64,000 nucleotides of DNA from Chimonanthus salicifolius. Taxonomy: Eukaryota; Streptophyta; Magnoliopsida; Laurales; Calycanthaceae. The notes under the pieces were generated by a model, which saw nothing but the letters and a program-made list of their open reading frames with translations, ran no database searches and was not told where the DNA came from. A program made the translations under genes and the position numbers. The stretch is taken from the NCBI GenBank assembly GCA_013350335.1, contig CM023542.1:3464025-3528024 (forward strand), written 5' to 3'. Below, piece after piece: positions 12,000 to 21,700 of this stretch (the first letter of the stretch is position 1; each line of letters opens with the position of its first letter).

Positions 12000-13600
12000 G
12001 CAAATCAGATACAAGATTGGGTGCTGACGAGAATGGAGAGAATTGGAGTTGGTTTAGCTTTGTTTTATCCATCCATCTTCTCCCGAGGTCGGTGAGTCGA
12101 TTGATGCCTTTTGATTTTAATTTGTATTATTTGCGTTGAATTGATTTTAATTATATTATTTTTGCATTTTTGAATTTGATTTTAGTTACTGCATTTTCTA
12201 ATATTTTAATTAAAATTAGATTCTACAATCCAAGTTAAATCTTAAGAAGGTTCTCCGAATTAGACCGTACTTAACTTTGAGAGCAGTTCTTCGAGTTCAG
12301 ACCGTACTTGAGCCCGAGAACACCGGATTTCTTCATTGAAATCCTTGATTCGGTGTAGACCCCAGATCTAAATTATTCAAATGCAGCTTGGCCTGAATCA
12401 TGTTCATACTCTTTTATTTCACCTTTCATTTAATATAGTATTTACATATATTTTGACATTCAAAGGAGAAAGGGTTCATCATTTTAAGGATTCCATTTGC
12501 AAGCTGCATCAGCCCAACAATGACTCCTTGGCCTAGGCAAAGATATCGCTTGGGAGAGAATCATATAAACGGATTGTTACTAAAACCAACAAGTTGAATT
12601 TTTTTAAGATGGTGACATGAGTTTGGGTCCACAAAGCACTTGCCATGCTACTGGCTCCTGTCAGTTGAATGTGAATCAGTACAACCATTTTTTAATAACT
12701 AAAGAACACTAAATACAATGAGCATAATTTTGTCAAATATAATTGCTATATAATTAGATAACAAGAATGTTAATTAATATATGTAAGTTCAGATGATCAG
12801 GATACTTGCTTCTTCACATTAAAAGACAGAGTCAGAGACATCAGTTACTGATATTTTTGGTATTATCTGACTACCATTATCAAATCTTGACACAAATCTC
12901 TTTTAACCAGTTGTCCCAGAGAAAAATGAACTGAATAGTGAAAGCTTCACAATGTCTCTAAGCATGAAATCTAGACACCTAAAAATATCTTCTTTATCTT
13001 CAAAGATAGCAGAAAACCAACTCACTTCTATCAAAATCAAAAGTGGTGAAGCTTCCTTCTAACAATGGAGCCAACCTATCTGAACGATCTGTCACGAGAA
13101 GACCCAGCCTTAGCGAACTTGTTCCATGAATCCCACAATGCTCGAGCATCGATGCATCCATCAAAACTTAGGTGAGACAAGAATGAAGTAGTAGGCAGGA
13201 TCGACATAGCTGCTTAGGTTTGAGAAGAGCATGTAGTAAAGTTGACAATCATTCACTGTTGCAACTAAAAAGGCTGTCATTTGAGCGACAGGAGCATTTC
13301 AATTTAGGTCTAGTACTAAACACTCAAGAACAGGTGAGTGGTTTCACTATTTCACACCATTTTATGAGGCCCACTTGAATGGATTTCGATAAGTGGTTCA
13401 GATAGGTTGGGACAATACTATGCTTGGGCAATGGCTACAAAGAATCTAGCATGCACAATGTGGGTTTATACACACTCAATGTTAGATAAAGAGCATGTTG
13501 ATTTCTAAGTACTGAATTCTTGAGTAACACTCGGAACCAATATAATAGCGACAAAACTTACTGCAGTAACATTTGTCTGAAAGGTTCTTTGTGCACCTTC
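12000..13600. other. Intergenic, AT-rich, no recognised gene
   Basis: This stretch lies between the MITE and the 3' end of the glycosyltransferase gene. No reading frame has family similarity on either strand. The last part (about 13400-13626) probably contains the 3' UTR of the minus-strand gene. Confidence 0.5.
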
Positions 13601-13626
13601 AATATCTGAATGGTTCTGAATGATAT

Positions 13627-15126
13627 CTATAGGTTCTCAGTAATCTTCAGTATCTGTTTGACAACGAGGCCAGCGACAACCTCAGGTGAGAATCTCCTGA
13701 TCATGTCTTCCCTTGCCTGCAACCCTTTCTTTCTAGCCTCATCAGCATTGCACATCACACGCCTCATCAAAACTCGCAATCCATCCAATGAGGGCTCAGC
13801 CCAAAGATGACCTTTGAATGGCCCTTCTGTTACCTCACTCATCCGATCCACTGATAATGGGTACCCATTTTCCTCCGTCAAAAACTCAGTTGGGCCAGAC
13901 CAGTTTGTTGCAATCACTGGCACAGACATCGCCATTGCTTCTACAAGTGGCCGACCCCACCCCTCTCCCCTGGATGGAAGAACAAATGCATCAGCAGCCT
14001 TGTACACTTTTGGTAAATCAAACTGAGGGATATGAGTGTTGATTACATAAACTGGAGGCCAATCATTATTGGGCTTCTCCATACCAGAATCCTCAACAAA
14101 CTTAACAATCTTGCTTCCAAAATCACTATCAGAGTGAAAAGGATTTGTCAGTAGATACAGTGCAACCCCATCACTGGAATTAAATTCTTCCAAATATGAT
14201 CTCAACAAGACATCCCATCCCTTCCTATATTCCCACTTGAAAACACTCAGAAAAACAAACTCTTTCCTCTTCTTCTTTCCGCTCTTCTTTGAACTCGTAT
14301 TCAAATTCCAACCATTAGAACCCCAAATCAGCTCTCCATGAAAGGGGAGATTCAATGGTTTATATAGTGCTGGATCAAAGAAATCAACATCAACCGGTTG
14401 CACCATCTTCACAACCTTCGATGGATCCACCCCACTTTGGACAAATGTGGATATATGGAAATCAGTGGGGACCCATACAGAATTCATTTGGTTGCACCGC
14501 CGGACATGTTCAGGATTTAGCCTGTCAGTCTCAAACATAGTCCGGCCGACAACAAAAGCTGGAGCATTATAGCCAGTGGGTGGGCAGGGTGAGGTATCAA
14601 ACAGAGGTGGATACCAAGCCCCTGGTTCGCTGTGACATATCACAATAGTCTCATTCATCCTACACTCGGTGTTGTACAGCTTGTATGCAAGAATCTGTTC
14701 CTTCTGAGGCAAACCATTCCAAAAATCAAAGATTTCTTGATCCCCATGTTGTTCAATCTTCAACCTAAATCTTGTGTTATCTGTTCTATCCAAAGCTGTT
14801 ATATAAGACCAAGCTTCTGAGCAGTAGCCACCTCCAGAAAGGAAAGGAGCCATCCAGAGAACACAGTGAGGGGGCTTAGAAATGGGTGTTTTGGCTTTCC
14901 ACTTTTTATGTCGGTTCGATGAAAAGAGGCCAACAAGTCTGGATGTGATTGTGGGTTTAAGAATGTGCGACGAGTAGACTGATTCCAGGGATTGATAGAG
15001 TGCATGATATCTATTGTTGGGGATTTTGAAGAACAAGCCCAGAAGCAAAATGAGAATAGCTGCTGCCCAGAATACAGGGAAGGCTTTCCTTCTCAAGATC
15101 AGGGGCTGTGATTGTGTAGAAGGCAT
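13627..15126 (-). CDS. Group-1 (GT4-like) glycosyltransferase, single exon
   Basis: An uninterrupted 499-residue protein from ATG at 15124-15126. Residues about 12-33 (AFPVFWAAAILILLLGLF) form one hydrophobic segment after a short basic N terminus, which suggests a type II Golgi/endomembrane anchor. The body shows a GT-B fold: the CVLWMAPFLSGGGYCSEAW segment early, and the nucleotide-sugar part late (FVLPSRGEGWGRPLVEAMAMSVPVIATNWSGPTEFL), where the glutamates match the E-x7-E motif of group-1 transferases. The length fits the plant 'glycosyl transferases group 1' proteins. Donor and acceptor are not known from the sequence. The frame is intact. Nothing near it suggests a pathway partner. Confidence 0.93.
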   Translation of the reverse strand: MPSTQSQPLILRRKAFPVFWAAAILILLLGLFFKIPNNRYHALYQSLESVYSSHILKPTITSRLVGLFSSNRHKKWKAKTPISKPPHCVLWMAPFLSGGGYCSEAWSYITALDRTDNTRFRLKIEQHGDQEIFDFWNGLPQKEQILAYKLYNTECRMNETIVICHSEPGAWYPPLFDTSPCPPTGYNAPAFVVGRTMFETDRLNPEHVRRCNQMNSVWVPTDFHISTFVQSGVDPSKVVKMVQPVDVDFFDPALYKPLNLPFHGELIWGSNGWNLNTSSKKSGKKKRKEFVFLSVFKWEYRKGWDVLLRSYLEEFNSSDGVALYLLTNPFHSDSDFGSKIVKFVEDSGMEKPNNDWPPVYVINTHIPQFDLPKVYKAADAFVLPSRGEGWGRPLVEAMAMSVPVIATNWSGPTEFLTEENGYPLSVDRMSEVTEGPFKGHLWAEPSLDGLRVLMRRVMCNADEARKKGLQAREDMIRRFSPEVVAGLVVKQILKITENL

Positions 15127-15500
15127 GATTTTGGATAGAAGTAAACAATGAAAAACACAATCAAATGCAGGTAAAAGGACTCAGTTGATACTCAAATTCA
15201 TAGAATGGAATATGAAGATATTTCAATTTCAAGTAAAAGAGAGGAGAAAGATGTAGGAATTGTAGTAGATTAAAAGATTCTTACCATGTAAATTGGAGTA
15301 AAGTAAAAGAATCTGGAAAACTGGGAAGATAATTTGGCACTTTTGTTGGATTGGAGAAGGAAAAATGTGGAAGCAAGAGAGGAGATCTCTGCAAATGTAA
15401 GAGACAACCATTCCTTGAGAAACTTCTTCGGCGGTCGAAAGTCGCCGCAAATCATCGAACACTGGGGGATCTTTCTGCAATTTTGGGTACATGATATGAT
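15127..15500 (-). promoter_or_regulatory. 5' UTR/promoter of the glycosyltransferase gene
   Basis: A good splice-donor sequence on the minus strand (ACATG/GTAAGAATC, near 15280-15290) suggests a 5' UTR intron, but I could not fix the matching acceptor before the start codon. Beyond 15495 the DNA turns very AT-rich. Confidence 0.35.
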
Positions 15501-15716
15501 ATATATTTATATCACTAAAAAATAAAAAAATTAATAAATTTTAATTAACTATGGTTGAATTCACATAAATTTTGAAGAATATTAATTTTTTATAAAAAAT
15601 CAAATCCACAACTTAAATTAGGTGGAATAGAAGATATTCAATTGAAATTACGTTAAAATGCATTGAGTATAAATTTTGGATAAAAACTCAACAAAGTGGT
15701 TTGATTGGGCCCTTGG

Positions 15717-16251
15717 TAGGGCTGAAACTCGGGTCGGGCGGGCCGGGTTTTGACAAACCCAGCCCTAACCCATGTCAAAAAATTTTGAACCCGACCCGAC
15801 CCGACCCGAATTGCAAACCCGAGTATGTCAACCCAACCCGACCCGAATTGCTAATACTCTCAACCCGAGAGTTGACCCGACCCGACCCGAGTTAGCCCAA
15901 GTTAGCCCGATTTAGCCCGAGTTAGCCCGATTTTTTAAAGAGGGGAAGAGGGGAAGAGGAAGAGGAAGAGGTGGATATTGGTTTTCGAAAGAGGAGAAAC
16001 GGAAGTGGAAGGGGTGTAGGGTTTTATTTAAGTTATGAATTAGGGTCGGATTTTCCGGGTCGGGTTTTTTCGGGTCGGGTCGGGTCGGGTTGAAGTTTAA
16101 ATTCTTCAGCCCAACCCGACCCGAATTTCAGTCGGGTTTTTTTTTCCTAACCCAGCCCGACCCGAGTTTACAATTTCTATAACCCAGCCCACACTATTTT
16201 CGGGTCGGGTCAGTCGGGTCGGGCCAAAACCCAACCCAAGTTTCACCCCTA
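15717..16251. mobile_element. 535-bp hAT-like MITE rich in GGGTCGGG, perfect 8-bp target duplication
   Basis: The left end TAGGGCTGAAACTCGGGT and the inverted right end TAGGGGTGAAACTTGGGT match at 16 of 18 bases. The flanks are identical, GCCCTTGG at 15709-15716 and 16252-16259. The termini and 8-bp duplication fit hAT elements. The inside is made of many GGGTCGGGT / ACCCGACCC units in both orientations, with a purine-rich centre (about 15935-16010). It has no coding capacity. Related fragments lie near 20303-21243, 54900-55075 and 56688-57249. Confidence 0.88.
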
Positions 16252-16259
16252 GCCCTTGG

Positions 16260-16973
16260 TTTGATTATTAAAAGGTATTTGTGAGAGAAAAAAATTCAGC
16301 ATATGCCAAAATTTATAAATCTTATTTTTTTTATAAAAGTGAAAAATCACAATAAAATTTAGAAAATTAGTATATATTATTTAAAACCTAATGCTATAAA
16401 TGAAATATGATTCATTTATTTTAAATTTTGATGAACTACTTGCTGAAAATTTAAGAAGTTTTTTAAAAATATATTAGCAAATATAAGGGTAGTGGGCTCA
16501 TCCTAGGAGGTTTTAGTAGGACATTGTCTGAGTTTCCCCCACGTTAATCCAAAAAAAAAATTAAGAAAATTTGTGGAAATTTAACATATCCCTTTAACTT
16601 GATTATATAATTTGTATTTTAAGTATTGGCTATTTTAATATTTAAAATAATATTGAATATTTTCTAGAAAGATAAGAAAATAGAAAAAATAATGGGTTTA
16701 ATGAGAAATAAATAGAGAAACTAATGGGTTAATAATATAAAAATATAAATTATAAAAGGAATTGCGAGGCGTAATTAGATAAACCTATTTCTAAACCTAT
16801 AAGATAAGTACTAGATGTTTTAATTATGACATGTGAAAGTTTTAAAAATTAATAATAATATAAAATTGTAAATAATGAAGTTTACTTTTATTGAATGCAA
16901 AGTTATAATACTCTATAAAAAACAAGAAATAAAAGGCATTGCTAATCACTTTTACAAATTTTAATGCATTATA
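16260..16973. other. AT-rich intergenic DNA
   Basis: Very AT-rich sequence between two MITEs; no gene or repeat with clear ends was seen. Confidence 0.6.
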
Positions 16974-16981
16974 GTTTATCT

Positions 16982-17400
16982 CAGGGGTCGAAATATCGGC
17001 CGATACATATCGTATTGGCCGATATGTATCAGTTTTTCAAGGCTGAACGATATTGGCTGATACGATATGTATTGACCACTAAAAAAGGTTATCGGCCGAT
17101 ATGGCTGATATGCGGACCGAATATCGGTCACCATATTGGCCGATATGTATAAAAATCGGTATTTAAAAGTTATTTAATTTTTTTTTTTAAAAAAAAACCT
17201 ATACGATTTTTCTTGGTTTTTTACGGTTTTATACGGGTTTTCACGATTTTTTTATGGTTTTTCACGGTTTTGAATATCGGAGAAGAGAGAAGTGCAAAAA
17301 ATAAGAAAAAAACGGATGAGAGAGAAAATCATCCACTGATGTTTCGGCCGATATTTGCATATCTGCCAAAATATCGGCTTTAGCGTTTTTTAGACCCCTG
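16982..17400. mobile_element. 419-bp hAT-like MITE made of ATCGGCCGATAT palindromes, perfect 8-bp target duplication
   Basis: It starts CAGGGGTCGAAATATCGG and ends TTTTTTAGACCCCTG, giving inverted CAGGGGTC termini. The flanks are identical: GTTTATCT at 16974-16981 and 17401-17408. The left half is packed with ATATCGGCCGATA-type palindromes. A middle part (17195-17275) repeats ACGGTTTT-like units. No coding capacity. It is the best-preserved copy of this family in the window. Confidence 0.9.
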
Positions 17401-17408
17401 GTTTATCT

Positions 17409-18627
17409 AGAAATGATCTTTAATTTTAAATATTAAGTTTTAAAATACTTTCCCATCCGTCATTGAACACAATAAGCTAAGTATTAAAAATATTTTATAT
17501 TATTATTACTTCTTCAAACCAAACAAGTGCATACTTCTTTACAAAAATAATGAGCGAGAGAGAGAGTTTGGCAGTAAAAATGGCATTAAGGTCTACTCGG
17601 AGGCCTAATGTCTTTAGAGCCCGACCCAACCTGAAAACCTAACCAAAAAGTATGAACCCAAATAAACCCACCCCATTTTATATAATATATAAATATATTT
17701 TAATCATTTTGATATTTACATCATATTATATAATTATATTACAATAAATAATATAATATTAATATATACTGACATATATTGACTTTGCAAATTTATTTAT
17801 ATGATAGGTGTGAACTGAATTTGTAGCTATAATAATGACTATCATTTATATATAAAAAAGAATTATGAATAGTGACTTTTTTTTTTGAATTTCCAGTATG
17901 GAAAACCACATAATATCAGAAAACTCCTACACATGCACCCACTACCCATAGTAATTATTTTTCAACTAAATTAGCAAAAGGCATTCAGAAGGCTTCCACT
18001 TCCTCTCCGCTCTCTATCTTTCTTGCATGAAATCATCATCATTATCATTAAAATTATATATATAACATTTAAAGAAGACTTTTCTAATCCACTACTCAAC
18101 TCTATCAAAATCATATTTTTTATTACTTTCCAAATAATGATAATATCCATTTTTATCACACTAATCTTAGTTTTGAAAGGTAACCACATCTTTGAGTAAC
18201 TCTTAATCATGGCCTTTGAATTTTTTTTTAAAAAGCGACATTGAAACTATTTTTCCACAAAAGGCAATGTTCCAGAAAACCAGAGATGATGATTCCAGTC
18301 ACTCAGTTTGGTCAGCTAATCTTCATCACTGAAACCTGATACATTGGTCAATGCTCAATAAGGAGAAACTGACCCTTTAAAATAGTAGATAAGATGAAGC
18401 AACCATATGCACACAAAATGTCTCCCTTTATTAACTTGAAACAATAATACATCTTGTTTACATTTCCGTTTTTGAAACAAAGATGTTCATGAAGTGGTCG
18501 TATTTTTTCACAGAAAAATACAGGCAACCAGTGTTGAGAGAACATATAGCACACCACCAGCAGTTGATCCAGACATGTTAAAAGGTGTTGTGTTGCATAT
18601 TTAGGAAAAAAAAGGGGTGAACAGCCC
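17409..18627. other. Intergenic region downstream of uricase
   Basis: AT-rich DNA with a short GAGAGAGA run near 17552. The part from about 18340 to 18627 probably includes the uricase 3' UTR. No other gene was seen. Confidence 0.5.
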
Positions 18628-18712
18628 CTACATCTTCGACAATGCACGGCTTAAGGTTGCTTCAATTGTTCCATGTGGTTCATCCTGTTGGCATATAAAC
18701 ATCATCCTTGAA
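18628..18712 (-). CDS. UOX: Uricase last exon, frameshifted before the C-terminal block
   Basis: The acceptor CTTTGCAG is at 18713-18720 on the minus strand and the exon enters in phase 0 as FKDDVYMPT. The family then expects DEPHG. The DNA instead has one extra G between the ACA and GAT codons, so the frame hits TGA at 18680-18682. One base over, the expected sequence runs intact as [18 protein letters not shown] and stops at TAG 18628-18630. Either the genome has a real 1-bp insertion or the assembly has an error. An AG at the inserted site could also act as an acceptor (see findings). Confidence 0.9.
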
Positions 18713-21700
18713 CTGCAAAGAAGGGAAAAAAGAACTCGTAATTACAATTATTCATCTGAGGTTTAGGAGGGTGCCAAGGCGTAAGGGTGGATTTGAAGTT
18801 TCTCCTGGATCTTTTAAAAAAAAAAAAATTACAATTATTCATCTATTTGACTGACTCTAAGAAATAAAAACATTATCATCATCATCAAAGCCCCAATATC
18901 ATCTATCTGGAGTCGGCTTTTTGAGTTCTATTTCTTTTTTTGCCCCTATCAAAGACTGTATTATGTCACTCCACTATCTATTATGTTTTTCTTTCTCTCT
19001 TTCCTATGTATTCCTGGGTCTACCTCTCCTCCTTGTACCTGCAACTTATACTGTCTCAAGTCTCCATATTGGAGTTGTCTCTGATCTTCCACTTATCACC
19101 CATTGGGACTACTTTTAAACTATGCCTAATATGGTCATTTCAAACTCTATCCTTCGAAGCTATCCACTCATCCAATGTAACATGCATATCTCCGTCACCC
19201 TAACTTTATCCCTATGTCGTTTCTTCATCGCCAAACACTTCACTCCATATAGCATTACAAGTCTAAGAAATAAAAACAATTCCAGCCAATAAACAACCCA
19301 TCCTAATGAATCAATCTTAAAGCACTTTTTTTAAGGAATCATTCTAAAAGCTTTACTGATTGATAAATTGTCCATCTTTTTCCCTTTTTATTGAAAAGTC
19401 TGTACATCTTAATAAATCACTTCAATTCTTTATATATGCCACTTCAAAACTTAATCTTGTGATGGTTATAAAACTTACAGTTTACAACACCAACAAAGAT
19501 GTGAATGAAGCATTCGAGAATACTGGAACATTTTATAGATCTTAGTGTCGTATTGTTTTTGAGGATGGACATAAAATGTATATTTTTCCAATTTTAATAA
19601 TTTTATATTTAGATTAAAACTTGATAATCAACAAGGTAGCAAATTGTAACCTGTATAAATAGCATAAATTCTTTGGAAGAAAGGCATCTTTTCAATCCTC
19701 CATTCTTTAGATGGATTCAAAAAGGTGACTTAGTTTCAAAAAGGGAAAAAGATCATCATGATCATCTACAACAGTAATGTAACGTACAATTTATGATTTT
19801 GGGACATGATGGTTGCCAAATCCATGACAAGAGACACCAAGATCAACAGAGTACTCTTGGACTCATTGGAATCATGAAGGTTCTTTTATATCCTAGAGTA
19901 GTCTTGCAGCATGTTGCCAATCATGCAGCATCAAATATAGCTTTGTCTGGCTTCTTTCAATTATGAGTAACCATTTTCTACTTCCCACTAACCTCTGTCC
20001 TAAGTCCTAACCCTAAGGACTATTTGTCATTTTCCAGATAATGGAAAATAATAGCCTTCTCTCTTCTTTCATTGAATGAGAGCTCTTTGCCAAGAACACA
20101 AAAAATAAGACATTTACCTCTTTTTCTGAGAATCCATTTCCCATAAGGGGGATAGGAAAATTTAATGAGGAAAAGAAGAGGTTTTCCTTGCTTGCAAAGA
20201 CAATGCTTCATTCATTTTCAATGTAAATAAAGATTTTGATACAAACAATAAAAACGTCGGGTTCCATGACTGGATATGAGGCCAAATTTCATAGCACATA
20301 TTGGATGGTGAAACTTGGGCTGGGTTTTAACACGACCCACATGACTGAACCAGAAAAATTAGTGGGTTGGGTTATGCATTTGTAAATTTAGGGTCGGGTT
20401 GAAGAAAAATATGCTGCATTAAATTTGAGTCAGGCTAGGCTCAAATTTTTAGACTGGACCCGACCTGACTATAGTTTTAAACCTACATATATAACTTCGA
20501 CGCTCTAAGCTTTGTCTATTTGATATTCTAGCCCCTCATTCAAAGATCTCTGCCCTAGCCCCTCATGCACTTCCCTCTTCTCTCTCCTGCTCCTGCTCCC
20601 AGTCTTTCCTCCCTTGACGTCGACGATGTTCTCTCTTCGACTACTGATCCTAATCTTCCCTCCTTCGATGGCGACGACAGTGGCAGGCTTCTTTGTTCTC
20701 TCTTCGGTTCCTGATCCTAATTTGCCCTCCCTCAACCAGCGACAACGATCCCTCTCTCCTTGCCTCCCTGTGACTGGCGATTCTGACCCCTCTCCCCTTG
20801 ACTCTCGATCCTCTCTGACACTCCATCCTCTCTAGTTCTCAATCCTCTCTGGCTCTACGGACTAAGACCAATCATTTAAATAAAAAAATTATTTCTTTGA
20901 TATTAAGCTAAAAATAAATAGTTGAATTTAGAATTAAAGCATTTTAAATTAAAATAACCCTAAATCTTGTATTAGTGCCACTAACCAATATTCAAGCATA
21001 TCAGAGAACTGGGGAAATTTAGCTCTATCCTCATGTAGGGATTTCATATCCAAATTCAATGTTTCATTTGGTCATATGAAAAGAGTTCAATGCCTGTCAT
21101 TCGGGTCGACTGGTTCCTCGGGTTCTAGGTTGGGTTGTGCAATTCATATTACCAACTCAGGTCAGGTTGGATCGGGCTCAATCATTTTTTATATGGGTTG
21201 GGTTTATTAAAACCTGTCCTGACCTGCCTAAGTTTCAGCCCTAAATTGAACCCAAATATAATTTTTTCCATATAATTTATTTCCTTAATAAAATAGACAA
21301 ACAGCTCCTAAAGGAACACATGAAAAAATAAATAAATTTTCAATTAGTAATTATCATCACTCAATGACAAAGTACAAAGTTAATTTTTTTAAATAAATCA
21401 TTGCAAATTTGTCTGGTTAATCTTTAGTATATCACATACTTATATCATCAATACATCGTAGGATAGAAAGTTTAGGAAAAAAAAAAAATTTTGAATGATT
21501 GATTCATTAAGAAAGAACTAATAGTGCTTTTTTTTTTTTTCCGTGACGGAGAACCCCAAGACCCGATCTCTTCCTGAGTATGAGTATGTTAGGTAAAACT
21601 CCGGATGCACACAACCCCTGCAAGCCACAGGCATTAGGTGACTATGAGACTTGAACCTGGAACCTTTGGTTCCTGACACAAAGTGCTTGCCAATTAAGCT

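Noticed and set aside
9590..17400. Regular ATCGGCCGATAT repeats taken as a CRISPR-like array or satellite
   Set aside because: Plant DNA; the repeats are inside elements with inverted ends and target duplications, with no unique spacers of constant length.
18348..18647. 99-codon minus-strand frame
   Set aside because: It is the shifted reading of the uricase last exon plus 3' UTR; only the first part overlaps coding sequence, in another frame.
20505..20835. Open frames on both strands in C/T-rich DNA
   Set aside because: Low-complexity repeats inside a degraded GGGTTGGG element; no conserved domain.
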